The notes under the pieces: generated by a model
Seen by the model: the letters and a program-made list of their open reading frames with translations, nothing else
Told to the model about the DNA's origin: nothing
Database searches by the model: none
Part shown: piece after piece, positions 1 through 11,518 of the stretch
Position numbering within the stretch: position 1 is the stretch's first letter
Layout of the letters: each line of letters begins with the position of its first letter
Program-made: the position numbers and the translations under genes
Assembly (NCBI GenBank): GCA_951799445.1
Contig: OX637287.1
Coordinates: 43,553,724-43,617,723, forward strand
DNA: 64,000 nucleotides
Direction: 5' to 3'
Source of the DNA: Pseudisothecium myosuroides
Taxonomy: Eukaryota; Streptophyta; Bryopsida; Hypnales; Lembophyllaceae

Positions 1-1976
1 TGTGATTTATTCATGTTGAATTTATGTTGAATTAAAAATGGTTTTTTAGTTCTAGCTTTAATCTTCCTACTTTATTCTAAGTTAGCAACAATGACCACTT
101 TAAAATAAAATTTTCAAATTTATTTTCTAATTTAAAAAAATAGAAATGTAGAAGCCTCATTTTCTAGTGTAAATTGCACCCTATGGCTCAAAATAGTTTC
201 TTAGGATATACAAAAATACTCAATAGTATTAGTGGATGCCTATAATGCCTCCAATCTGCAAATATAAATTGTTTTTATGGCAAATTAAGTATTTCCATCC
301 ATTCTTGTCATCTAATGATGAACATCACATGTTGTCAAAATAGTAGATTCAAAATCCAAACGAATATTCAGATATCATATTCTATGCTCTCAATAGTAAT
401 GAAGATGACTCATAGTATAAAAAATACTAAAAGGTTGAAAATAAAAAAACGCAACAAATAGTACAAATAGTTCTTGCAATCATCCAAACCCTTTGATTAA
501 AAAAAGCCTAGGGTCAATTTTAGTTCTACCTATATTCTACACTTTGAAAAGTCATAGTTTATTCTTGCTTTGTCCTCTAAAAGCATACTAAGAAAATCTC
601 AAATCCTTTTGAATTTTAACAAGATCAAACAAAAATTAAACAATTTAAAAATAAGAACTACGTTCAAGTGCTTATGTAGACAACCACCAAGTTGACATTC
701 AAAATTGCCATTGTAATAAACCTAGAAGATGAAAACTAGTGATTTTCTTTTGCTTTCTTAGTGGAAGCACCACACGCACCTTAGAATACAAGTAGATTAG
801 ACAAATCTTTCAATTGTGATCATCCATTCTTCATTCATCCACAACATTACCTAAGAATAGTAAACTACATCCAAATATTGGTGCTTCTCATATTTCTTAG
901 AGACGTTTGTTGCAATTTCATCTAGTTTTTTCTCTTTTTTCCTAATGTAATGGAAGTCTAGTAAAAAATAAGATAAGATTTTGGCAAATATTCACCAACA
1001 AAAATTTCACTAATGAGTAGATCACAAAGTTTGACCAAGCAAAAAAAAGCATTGACTACAATAGGTAAGTACAATGTATAGCCACTAAATTTTTTTGAAA
1101 CTTGCCTAAATTTTGGTTGCATCAAGTTGAAATCTAAGAATGTGAAGGCAAAAAATTTGTACCAAATTGCTCAAGGTAAATACATCTAAAACCAACAAAA
1201 TAAGCAATGCAATATGGTTTCATTATTATATTGAAAAAGGTTTTGTAGGGTCTTGTTGGTAGTCAAAAAAAAATTCCAAATTCTCTTAGAATAAAATTTT
1301 TGGACATTGTATGAATAAACTATGAATTTTCAAAGGGCTGAAAATAGGTGTTTCTAAAATCAACACTAGACTCTAATGAATAGTGGGAGTACATTTTAGG
1401 CAAGAATCTTTAGATGTTGGTTCTAAAAAGGTGATGCTTTTAGACATAGTTGCATCATCACATTGCCAAATTTGACCTTGTATTACGAACTTCATGTATT
1501 GAAGAACAGAAGTTGCTGCCAAGTTTATACAAATTTTGTGGACATTAGATTTTACTTGGGCAGGGGGTGGGGGGGGCAGTGAGCGGTAGCAATAGAAAAC
1601 TACGTGCGAAAAAATGATAGGGTGCCTAAAAAACATTTGAGAAAAAAATTATAATTTGTTTTTTTATACTACAGGGTACAAAAATGCCATGTCTTCAAAC
1701 TACTATAGGGTATAGAAAAATGGGTCCAATTAGAAAAAAATTAGACCTAGGATACTAACCCCCCTTTTTATTCTTTTTTTGGCCAAAAGTATTAAATGAT
1801 GTTGCCTTGTGAGTGGCATATTCAAAGTGTTCAATAAGTTTATAGACTTTTTACTAATTTCTACAATAGATGTTGGCTAGCTTTAGGTGGCTGTCATGCA
1901 ACTTAGAAAATGAGCTAATCACAGATTGTTAAAAATTTAAACATCCTAGCTTGCATCATACACCCATATTTAGTAC
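1..1976. other. Gene-free AT-rich DNA with degenerate repeats
   Basis: No convincing coding sequence is seen. Around 450-489 the text resembles the right end of the MITE family found at 8419-9139 and 36546-37277 (shared ACGCAACAAATAGTAC, then a TTCTTGCAAT-type end). Its left end is not recognisable or lies before the window. Around 1190-1450 is a degenerate repeat also seen near 13200-13360 and 28190-28390 (shared TAAACTATGAATTTT and CATTTTAGGCAAGA). Around 1848-1897 is a stretch that recurs near 10058-10105 (shared ACTAATTTCTACAATAGA). Confidence 0.6.
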
Positions 1977-2298
1977 TGATACGATGAATCCTGGTTTCAT
2001 GGCCCTCTTTGTGTTTCTCCTCGTGCATACGTGTTTATCCGAGTTGGATGCCTGTCTGGCGTCCGTTAGGCTGTAGCGGTTTCTTGGCTTGGTAGGCGGT
2101 TAGTCATCACCAGGGAGGGATAAGAAGTGTGTCAGGCCAGGGGAAGAGCAGGGTTTTCCGAGGAGAAAACAGGGAGGTTAAGATAGACAAGATACTGGGA
2201 TAGAGATCAAAAGCTTGTAACGGGAGAATTTGATCAATAATATATTTGGTTGAATGCCTACTGGTTGTTTGAAGCTTATTTTGTTTTCTGCTTTTTCA
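1977..2298 (+). repeat. 5' LTR (322 bp)
   Basis: Begins TGATACGATG and ends GCTTTTTCA. Matches 8217-9263 along its whole length once the 721-bp MITE and its 4-bp duplication are removed from the latter. It acts as the intact empty site for that MITE (GGAGGTTAAG, near 2195-2205). A clear TATA box was not identified. Confidence 0.92.
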
Positions 2299-2300
2299 CG

Positions 2301-2318
2301 TGGTTCCGTTGCCAGGAC
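2301..2318 (+). other. Primer binding site, probably tRNA-Glu
   Basis: TGGTTCCGTTGCCAGGAC starts two bases after the 5' LTR. From memory of plant tRNA-Glu(CUC), whose acceptor stem begins TCCGTTG, this would pair with its 3' end with one mismatch (A where G is expected at the fourteenth base). This is not the initiator-Met primer site common in plant Copia elements. Confidence 0.7.
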
Positions 2319-2486
2319 ACGAGAATTTGTTCAAGGGTGAGAGCCAAAGTTGTGAGTGTAAGTATAAGGTTTGGTTGTGGTTACTGTAAGTTACAACCGT
2401 GATCGTTGTGGCTTCCATAAACGTTGTGATTTCCGTAACGTTTTCGGTGTGATAGATCGTTGTGTTAAATCAGTCGGTTAGCACCA

Positions 2487-2846
2487 ATGAGTGATCAAGG
2501 AAGCAAGCCGAGTGATGTCAAGCCGGTTAGTAATAAATGCCAATTTTGTAAGGGTACAAGTTACGTGAAATCAAACTGTGAGAAGAAGGATAAAGAAACT
2601 TATTTGAACGGTAGGGATCTGGTGATCACCGATAAGGAGGAAAAGAAGTGAACAGTCCTGTTGAAGGGTGGTAGCATAGTTTCAAAGATGAGTAGCAACA
2701 TCGACGAGTTGCCTGGCTTGATTGCAATTGGTGAGGACAAAAAGATCAGAGCGAGAGAGAATCGATTACCCTCAATCAATGGGTTCGTGAATCTAGTTTT
2801 AGAATCAGTAGAAACAGCACCGCAAGCGGTCGAAGAAGTCAAATGA
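2487..2846 (+). pseudogene. Retroelement ORF1: small frame with zinc-knuckle-like motif, broken
   Basis: Starts at ATG 2487, is interrupted by TGA at 2649 and stops at TGA 2844-2846, about 119 codons. Residues 18-31 read C-Q-F-C, then K-G-T-S-Y, ending S-N-C. That is exact CX2CX4-(Y)-X4C spacing of a retroviral-type zinc knuckle, with Tyr (codon TAC at 2562) where His belongs; CAC to TAC is one C-to-T change. The rest is charged and unrecognised. The same frame continues, with further stops, into the RNase H at 3081, so ORF1 and RNase H may once have been one protein. That joining is inference. Confidence 0.55.
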
Positions 2847-3080
2847 TCCACTAGTTTTTCGAGCCACTCATACGGTGTTTTTGAAGCCCCTGCTAGTTAC
2901 CTCGCCGAGTTAGCAAAGGGCCAATTTTCAGTGTTTCATGAACGATGATACAGTTTCAGCCTCAATTTTCAGTTTTCGTGTCCGGTAGAGACAGTGTGTT
3001 ATTGGCTGATGTTGATTAAGGTCTCGGGCTTGTAGGGATGGTTAGCTAGTCACGGAGTGAGGTAGGAATTTTAGTCATCA

Positions 3081-3467
3081 ATGCATGCTTGGAAACTCAA
3101 TTTTGACGGTTCCAGTTTGAGGGTCACAGGGTCAGGCGCTGGAGTGGTGTTGGAAAGTCCTGCGGGAGTAAAAGAAGTCTTCCATTAAGATTTGGACAGA
3201 AATCTAACTTGCAATGAATCAGAATATGCAGCGTTAGTAACGGGCCTGGAGATAGCCAAAAGCAGGAAGATTAAAAGATTACAAGTACGTGGGGACTCGA
3301 AGTTGGTCTGTAATCAAGTGGCTGGGAACTGGGAGGTGCGTGCTGAGAATCTGCGACCATACTACAAAGTTGTTCTTCGATTAAAGCAAGATTTTGAATC
3401 CATTGAGATACGCCATATTCCGAGGGTTATGAATCAGGAAGCCGATGAGGCGGCCCGCAACGAATAG
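3081..3467 (+). pseudogene. Plant/archaeal-type RNase H domain upstream of gag (one in-frame stop)
   Basis: A domain of about 128 codons read from ATG 3081, with one stop (TAA, 3186-3188). The four acidic positions of RNase HI are visible: Asp in N-F-D-G-S-S (residue 9), Glu in N-E-S-E-Y-A-A-L, Asp in V-R-G-D-S-K, and Asp in Q-E-A-D-E-A-A near the end. This type (aRNH) is known in Tat-lineage Ty3 elements, where it would digest the RNA of the RNA:DNA hybrid during reverse transcription. There it is normally described after the pol RNase H; here it precedes gag by about 57 bases. The stop follows F-H and would arise from CAA by one C-to-T change. Confidence 0.8.
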
Positions 3468-3523
3468 GCTACCCAAGACGGACAAGTCTGCACTGAAGGT
3501 TTAATTTACGTCTGTTGGTCAAA

Positions 3524-6500
3524 ATGGTGTCTATATCCGTCTTTACTGGGAAGGAGCATAAGGATCCTGAGCGATTTTTACGCCAATTTAAAAGAGCATG
3601 CATGGCAAATGGCGATAGAATGGAAACTACATGGCTTGAATTATTGCCCATACACCTCGACGATACTACATCTTACTGGTTTGAACGACAAAGTGAAGCG
3701 ATCACAACTTCATGGGAAGCGTTGATAACTACGTTAATATCCGAATTTCAAGAAAGGGAGTCGTATCAAAGTCTGCTTGGGACTTTAAGCCTTGTTAAGC
3801 AGAAGAACGACGAAAGCGTTTGTTAGTTCAGCGCACGGGTTCGGGAGTTACAGTCTCGAATTCAACGAAGTTTAAATTGTCTGAACACCAATAAAGGCGA
3901 CACTTTCGTACAGAGCCCGAAAAACACGGCCGTGAACATCAGAAGTATCGAAAATTTAGCTCTGCGAAGTTTCATAAGCAGCCTCAAACCGGCGATCCAA
4001 GAGATTGTTGCATGGAAAGAACCGTCAACATTTGAGGATGCGCTCATGCTAGCGCAAAGGAAGGAAATGAATTTAACGAGTATCTCACAGCCACAGATTA
4101 TCACAGCGGCAGTTACGCCCATAGTATCACAATTGATTCAAACGACTCTCCACACTGCTGAAGTAAAGGAGACAGTAGCTAAAAATCCCGAAATAACTCA
4201 GCTTATCTCCGAAATGCACGACTTAAAATTGTTGCTATTGCAGGGCCAAAGTAGTAAAGGTCGATCAAAAAGCCCAGTGTCAGATACTCGCCCGAGCACT
4301 CCACAAAGGGTGCAGTTTGTCACGTGCCATGGTTGTGGGAAGAGAGGCCACTATAAAAGTGATTGTCCCGAGGCTGAAAAGGCTCCGGCACCATCAACTG
4401 TCCGTCTCGCAGAAGTAAACTTGCTACAGTTGGTCGGCAGCAGCAGAGTACAAATAGCTGATCCCGAGGTAATGAATACCAAAAGAGGTCGACCTAGCAA
4501 GGAGAAATCAAAGGTACCAAGGAGCAACAATACAGAAAAGGGCCAAATTAGCATTGAGCGGCACAGAGACAAGCGATCACGACCAGAGAAAAAAGACAAA
4601 CTACGGCGCAGAAAAATCGGGATCAGCGACCTTCTTTTGAGTAGGGGTCAAAGTGAGTACTCACTATTACAGGACCTGGGCAAGCAAACCGCCAATATCA
4701 CAGTTAGGCAATTAGTTGCGAAATGCCCATCTCTACGAAGAGAGCTGCGTCAAGGAATCAATACGCGTCAGAGCAAATCTGCAGTGGAAATCAACGTGGC
4801 GGATAAAGCTAAGGGAGATCTCAAATCTCCACAAGTGCAAGCCACTATTAACGGCCATGAGGTGGGAGGATGTCTCCTTGATGGGGGCGCAGCCGTAAAT
4901 ATCATTTCGTCGTGGTTCATGGAAGCAACCGAATTGATACCAAACAAATCGTCAACGCTCCGACTCAAAGTCGCAGACCAAAGATGTGTGAGGTCATTAG
5001 GCCTGATCAGCCAAGTACCCGTAACGGTGAATGGAGTGACGGTTAAGGTTGATTTTCACGTCTTGGATATATCGACAAGCAAAGGAGGATACCCAATGAT
5101 TCTGGGCCGGCCCTGGTTGCGACAAGTGCGCGCCGTTAATTATTGGGGGAAAGGTAAAATGAAAATTGGTTCAGCACTGAATCGTGTCAGTATCCAGGTT
5201 GTGCTTGATCCTTATTCAAGCTCTTCCGAAGGAACATCAGAAGAGGACGTTACAGATGCCACCGAAGAATCCTCCTGGGGGTCGGACTTATCCAACAGCG
5301 ACAAATCGGACGACACTGAATTAGATTTGTATGCTGTGGACGTGCTCCCACAGGTGCTAGGTTACTCCATGCAGCATCTTGAAGATACCGAGGTCGTTCC
5401 CTCGAGACAGGAAGAAATTTTGAGCAAAGTCAAATTTGGGCCTTCTCTGTCGTCATTTGAACGAACTGAACTAGTGGCGCTGGTTACCGAGTTTTCGGAT
5501 TTGTTTGTGTCCAGACATTGCGATCTCCCAGCGATCACTTTGGAGGAACATAAAATAGAGCTGATACCAGAGGCCAAACCAGTACGTTCCTGGCAAAAGC
5601 GCATGGCACCTGAAAAAATGAATGTGTTGAGAGCAGAACTGGACCGATTACTAGAGGGGGGTTTCATCACTGAAGTGAAAAACACGGAGTGGGTCTCGCC
5701 AGTTGTGATCGTGCCCCCAAAAGGAGGAAAGTGGCGAGTATGTGTGAATTATAAAGCATTGAACAAGTTTACGAAGAAAGATCAGCAACCATTACCTCAC
5801 ATCGACGAACTTTTGGACGAGGTAGTTGGTCATCAGATGTTTACTTTTTGCGATGGATACGCCGGATACCACCAAATAAAGGTGCACAAAGATAGTGTTT
5901 TATACACCACTTTTACTACTCCATGGGGAACCTTTGCTTATTTAAGGATGCCTTTTGGCTTATGCAACGCCGGAGGCACATTTCAAAGAGTACAGCTAAA
6001 AATTTTTGGCCCTTACATTGGTCAATTCATTCGGGTCTATCTTGATGATTTTGCTGTATACGGGGATCGTATTGGTCATGTACAGCAAGTGAGAGCTGCA
6101 TTCCAAAAATTGCGTGAACATGGGTGCTCGTTGTCCCCCGAGAAATGCAGGATTGGATTTGAGGAAGGTCCACTCCTCGGTCACATAGTGTTTAGTGGTG
6201 GTATGCGCGTAGATCCCGATAAAGTGAAATGTATTAAAGAAATGACTAAGCCTATATCGCATGAACAAGTTGCTAAACTATGGGGAACAATAATTTATCA
6301 CAACCGGTTTATACCAAATTTGGCGGGCATTGGGCGTCCTATAAGTGTGCTGACCAGTAAGACCGTTCCTTTCATTTGGAGCGATCAGTGTGAGCAAGCT
6401 TTCACATATATTAAAGAAATATTGGCAAGTGATCCAATAGTGAGAAATCCCATATGGGACAAGCAGTTTATTGTAAATCCATCTGCCACGGAATTTGCCG

Positions 6501-8227
6501 TTGCAGCTCTGCTACTTCAAAACGATGAGGCGGGGAGAGCGCATCCCATATACTATGCAAGCAGACTAATGACCTTATGTGAGCAAAAATATGCTCCCCT
6601 CGAAAAGTTGGGAATAGCCTTATTATTTGCCTGCACGAAATTCAAACATTACTTGCTTTCGAGTAACCAATCAACTTTGGTGCAAAGTGACGTGGAGGGA
6701 TTGAAACAACTGTTACAACAAAAAGATCCCGAAGGACGTGCTGCAAGACTAATGGCCACATTGCAATCCTACGACTTAGATATTAAAGCAGTGAAAGGTA
6801 CCCGAGCTACTCATGCAGGGTTGTTGTTGGAGCTGGGACACCCGCCCACTAGCAAATTCAGAGAACTTTCAGATGAACCCGAGTGCTATCTTCTTACTAA
6901 TGAACCTGAGCAAGACGATGTGTGGTATGTGGATTATGTCAAGTATCTGAGAGACCTTTCTTTGCCCATTGATTCAACACCGCAACGGCAACGGATGATT
7001 CGCAGGCAGTGTCAAATGTACACACTTATAGGAGAAGAACTCTACCGCATTGGTAAGGATGGGGTTCTCAGGAGAGCGATCAATGCAGAGGAAGCTGCAA
7101 GGGCGCTTGATTGCTGTGATGACGAGACTTGTGGAGGTCATTTCGCTACCAGTATTACGGCAAGGAAGATTTTGCAGTCGGGGTTGTTTTGGCCAACACT
7201 TCACGCTGACTGTAATAGATTCTGCCGCAGCTGCATACGCTGTCAATTATTCAGCAAGCGCACTATAACATACGCAGAGCTACACCCTATATATCCTACG
7301 GGGTTTTTCGAAAAGTAGGGAGTAGATTTTGTCGGTCCACTCCCACTCACGGCGAAGAAGAACGAATACCTGATCGTGGTGACAGATTACTTGTCCAAGT
7401 GGGCAGAGGCAGCTCCAGTCCAAAAATGCAACAAGAAGACAGCGGTAGATTTCATTTTTCATCAGATTATTTGCAGATGCGGTTGCCCGCTGGAAATCGT
7501 TACCGATCAGGGTACACACTTTGTAAACGATTTGGTGGAAGAATTGCTTTCAAAAATGTCAGTAAAGCATCGACGATCCAGTCTTTACTACCCGCAAGCT
7601 AATGGATTGGTGGAGCGGACTAATGGCATACTCGCAGGTATTATCGGCAAGGTGGTCGTAGAGAAACGCAGGGAGTGGGATCTGCATGTAAGTGAGGCCC
7701 TGTGGTCATATCGGACTGCTTTCAAGGCGTCCACTGGTTTCACCCCGTTTCAGTTAGCTTTCGGGTACGAGGCATTACTCCCGATTGAGTTGGAGTTAAC
7801 CTCCCTGCGCACCGCAATTAGACACGAGCTGGGGGACACTGAGTCGGTACAAGCCCAAGTGAACATACTTGAGCAGTTAGACGAATCAAGATGCCACACC
7901 CTTCAAGTTTATGAAGCGATCCAGAACAGGCGGAAGAGTAAACACGATGAATGTAGGAAAACGATCAAGTTTCGGCAAGGAGACCTAGTTATGATGATCG
8001 ATCATTGGCTGATCAAGCAGCACGGACAAAAATTCAAGCCGAAATGGCAAGGCCCATACGTTATACACCGTGCCTTTGCTAATGGTTCATACGAGCTCAG
8101 CACACCGGGAGGAGAGATCATGAAGAAAGTATACAACGGATCCAAGTTTAAACAATTCATCGAACGTGAGCATCAGTTTCTGTCTGCTAGCGCTGTGACG
8201 AAAACTGGGGAGGAGATGATACGATGA
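3524..8227 (+). pseudogene. gag-pol polyprotein, single frame with two in-frame stops
   Basis: One frame runs from ATG 3524 to TGA 8225-8227, ending 11 bases inside the 3' LTR. Stops at TAG 3824 (after S-V-C, in gag) and TAG 7316 (after F-F-E-K, between the integrase zinc domain and its core). Domains in order: gag capsid-like region 3524-4250; CX2CX4HX4C knuckle at 4325-4366; protease with L-L-D-G-G-A near 4880, a D-G-G rather than the usual D-S/T-G; RT from about 5560, with Y-L-D-D at 6038-6049; pol RNase H about 6460-6660; integrase HHCC 7137-7250 and catalytic core 7376-7620 with Asp, Asp (V-T-D-Q-G) and Glu (G-L-V-E-R-T). The pol RNase H reads F-I-V-N-P-S-A where family members carry D-A-S, so its first catalytic Asp is missing. 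TAG 3824 fits CAG to TAG; TAG 7316 fits TGG to TAG, because W-G-I/V-D-F is the usual wording there. Confidence 0.9.
8207..8216 (+). other. Polypurine tract
   Basis: GGGGAGGAGA lies directly against the 3' LTR start (TG at 8217), the place for plus-strand priming. It is inside the end of the integrase reading frame. Confidence 0.85.
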
Positions 8228-9263
8228 ATCCTGGTTTCATGGCCCTCTTCACGTTTCTCCTTGTGCATACGTGCTTATCCGAGTTGGATGCCTGTCTGGC
8301 GTCCGTTAGGTTGTAGTGATTTCTTGGCTTGGTAGGCGGTTAGTCATCACCAGGGAGGGATAAGAAGTGGGTCAGGCCAGGGGAAGAGCAGGGTTTTCCG
8401 AGGAGAAAACAAGGAGGTGGGTGATTGCAAGAAACACCCGTATTATTTTGTGTCACACAGTGCATTCTAATTTGTTTTTTGGGCATAACTTTTGTGTTCT
8501 AGATCCAAATGACTTAAGATTTATAGGGAAGGTGCTCATGACCATTATACATCTTGCATAATTTTTGTGCAATTTTCAAAAATGTTTTACTATATAAAAA
8601 CAGCCCCCGATTTCATGTCACATTTGCCAATTTGGGGTTTTTAGTACTATTTTGGACCCAAAAAAACGAATTTGGAGCTGAAATTTGGAGTAGATGGTCT
8701 TCTAGTAGACTTCTAGCTTTCCAGGAGAGGGATTTTAAAAAAAGTTAATTTTGTGTAGTGTGGAAGTCTACAAAGTGAGCTTCTTTTTGCTTGCATTTCA
8801 AAACACATAAAACATTATTTTGGTGGGTTTTTTGGTGAATGACCATCTCCATAGAGTTGTTGCAAATGGCGAGTTTTGATTTTGTATATTTACTTATTTT
8901 TACTATTTTTCCCTAATTAAAACATGAAGGTATGTATTTTCTTGTGACTTAGCACTTTTCAAGTTCTCCTACTTAGAGAATTTTCCTATAAAATTCCTTC
9001 CCTGGGAACCTACGTCTTAAAGATATATACATTAGTCATATTTTTTGAAATTTTTAAAAATTAGTTTTCTAATTTTAAAGTACTCCCGAAAAAATCAGCC
9101 AAACGCAACAAAATCGACAGGTGTTTCTTGCAATCACCCAGGTTAAGATAGACAAGATACTGGGATAGAGATCAAAAGCTTGTAATGGGAGAATTTGATC
9201 AATAATATATTTGGTTGAATGCCTACTGGTCGTTTGAAGCTTATTTTGTTTTCTGCTTTTTCA
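8217..9263 (+). repeat. 3' LTR, split by a MITE
   Basis: Left part 8217-8418 and right part 9140-9263 match the 5' LTR; the 721 bases between are a separate transposon. Differences from the 5' LTR are nearly all C/T or G/A, with one T/G near the GTGTGTCAGG stretch. Confidence 0.92.
8419..9139. mobile_element. MITE family A, copy 1, nested in the 3' LTR (721 bp)
   Basis: Perfect 20-bp terminal inverted repeats, GGGTGATTGCAAGAAACACC and its complement. The target duplication AGGT (8415-8418 and 9140-9143) is confirmed by the undisturbed 5' LTR, which has AGGT once. No transposase frame is present. A 4-bp duplication does not fit hAT (8), Mutator (9), Harbinger or CACTA (3), or mariner (2). Sola1 and Ginger are among superfamilies reported with 4 bp, but I cannot place it by the termini. 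Confidence 0.9.
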
Positions 9264-11500
9264 GTACCTATAAGAACTCATGAGGTTGTAAAATTTTTCA
9301 ATTAACTTCAATTTTGAGTACTCTTAACTTTATATTTGTAGTGAATGATTTTGATTTAAAAATGGAAACACAAATACTATCAACACCAAAAAAGTAATTC
9401 TACCAGAATTTTTTGGGAACTTCAAACATTGCACTCTTTTTAAAACTCTGGGCAAGGTTATACGGTTTGAATTTTGCAGATTACTTTTTTAAATTTATAC
9501 TAGAGTTGGATGTTTGTGTGACATGCCCAAATTTATTTTTTTGAAATTCATTGCAGCCCATGGATCAAAGTTATGTGGTCTAATAGCTTTAGGCAACTTG
9601 GACAGGGCCTCCTTCTGAAGATTGATTGTTGATGTTTCTGAATTGAAGTAAGATAAAAACATCCAAAAGCAATCATGTTCCCATTCTTGTATCCTAAATT
9701 ATCACTAAATGTGTCCCTAGACTTTCATCAATGTGTCCTACAAATGCTTAACTTTTGATTTGCTGACGCATTTGAAAGACATGTACTTAACTTTGGTTTA
9801 GTAACTACAAATTTTTGCAAATTTCAATTTAGGGTCCACCTATGTGACAGTTTCAGTGGTCTAGGGAATTGGCACTTTGAAAAATCATAGAAATTACATA
9901 CCACATCCAAAAAATCTATTTTTTTTAAAGAATATTCATGATTTTTACTTGCTAATACTACGTAAATGTTATTTATAGGGAAAAGTGTCTCCAACTATGT
10001 TGAATTGTTTAATATTGATGGTTTTGGGTGTTTTCATCATAGACACAAGTATTTGACTTTACTAATTTCTACAATAGACGGTGGTTGGTTTTAGGTGGCT
10101 TTCTAGTTTTTCCATCAGTTATACAAGCTTAGTTTTGTTTGTGTCTCCAAAACTAGACATAATATGCACATTTTTTTTCACTCATTGTGTTTGTAAACAC
10201 AATGAGGACATTCTATTTCATACTACCATTGCATACTATGAATTCATACTACCATTGCATACTATGAATTCATACTACCATGATAGTGCAAAAGTAATTT
10301 TTACATATTATTGTGCATATGGTGAAGACATGTACATTGAATCAAACAATGTAGGTTAAAGTAAAGTTGATATCAAAATGCAATCTCTATATCATTCATA
10401 TTAATCATGTAAAAAGGACCTAAACCTAAAGTTCAATTGATAGCATTCAATATTATGATACCTTCCTAGTAAATGAGTGTCATTGACAATTTTTATGGAA
10501 GATACAATAGTAGTATTGACTACACTTTTTTTGTTAAGTTCTAGTTGTAAATAGTCATTAGTGGGGGAAAGAAAATAAAGTTTGAAAGAAATTTAATATA
10601 GGACAAAAATTATAGTAGAATTTTTTTTAATCTAAATTACTATATCATTTATTCATATCAATTTAGAATTATAAGTAATGCAAGCCCCTTCTCTAATAAC
10701 CCAACGTAGGAAATTATATAATGATAGCGTGTTTAAAAAAGAAAAAGAAAAAGTAATGCCCCCCTAAAAAATACTTGGTGTTCGCACCTATCTCCTTATT
10801 TTTTTACACACTGACCCCCTTGAGAGATTTTATCGTAAAGTGGGAGAAAACCAGGGATTCTTTTTCTAAGAATAGCAAAAAATAGAGCAGTAGGGGGCAA
10901 ATTCCTTTTCGGTCCAAAATGGTGTTTTTTTGAGTTCCGTCCCTAGTTTACTTTGCTTCCACCAATAAGAACTCAAAAGTATGTGACATGTGGGACACAA
11001 CATTGTGTAATCAATATCTAGGGTTATTCAACGCTTTCTTGTCCAATTGTAAGTGTCGCATTTTGGGTAGTGTTGATTGTGGATGTACATACTCACTCCT
11101 TTTCTTCACCCATATGTTTACAAATGAAATACTATTGAATGCACTCGGTGAGATTCCACCCCTACTGATACATAATGTACTTATAAGCTCCTGTAACGGT
11201 TACATTGCCACCATTTCTTTAAGGGTTACGTCCTTTTGTTGCTCATTGCCTCATAGCACAGATGATGCACATAGTACATAGTACAGATGCACACTCATCA
11301 ATTCAAATGAATGGGCCCATACAATGTCACTAACAATATTGTCCAGTAACAAAATTGTCCACTTTCTGCGGGTCACATCATTCCTCCAACAAGTTAAGTT
11401 ATGACTCCAAAAGTCAATTTCAAAATATCAGGTTGTGAAAATCTCATGCATTTTTCTTGTCCACTTGAATTATCAACTTTCTACAAGAGTTCGTGCACCC
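9264..11500. other. Gene-free AT-rich DNA
   Basis: No supported gene. It holds the 26-bp tandem repeat at 10219-10281 and the repeat at 10058-10105 shared with 1848-1897. A frame at 10988-11281 has no recognisable domain and no supporting context. Confidence 0.55.
10219..10281. repeat. 26-bp tandem repeat, about 2.4 copies
   Basis: Unit CATACTACCATTGCATACTA plus TGAATT, two nearly identical full copies and a partial one. Confidence 0.85.
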
Positions 11501-11509
11501 TCACTGTTG

Positions 11510-11518
11510 CTATATAAT
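11510..11518 (+). promoter_or_regulatory. Candidate TATA box for the P450
   Basis: CTATATAATG stands about 470 bases before the chosen start codon, with transcript-like sequence and a 68-bp repeat between. Position and motif are suggestive only. Confidence 0.4.

Larger units (their letters stand above)
1977..9263 (+). mobile_element. Ty3/gypsy LTR retrotransposon, Tat-like, with RNase H frame ahead of gag
   Basis: A structurally complete but disabled element. It has 322-bp LTRs (TG...CA), a primer site at 2301-2318, a purine tract at 8207-8216, and GTAC on both outer sides (1973-1976 and 9264-9267; AGTAC if the last LTR base is counted). Order: ORF1 with a zinc-knuckle-like motif, RNase H, gag, protease, RT, decayed RNase H, integrase. 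No chromodomain is seen. Stops interrupt ORF1 (2649, 2844), RNase H (3186), gag (3824) and pol before the integrase core (7316), so it cannot make its proteins unaided. The LTRs differ at about a dozen sites by my eye count, nearly all transitions, so insertion is not very recent. Placement near the Tat group rests on the extra plant-type RNase H and on RT and integrase wording; a tree would settle it. Confidence 0.9.

Noticed and set aside
3081..3467. A host RNase H gene captured next to the retroelement
   Set aside because: It lies between the PBS and gag inside the LTRs, and the D-G-S-S, G-D-S-K and A-D-E-A-A wording is that of the extra RNase H of Tat elements.
10988..11281. 97-codon open frame upstream of the P450
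   Set aside because: No domain, no splice context and low-complexity composition; likely chance.
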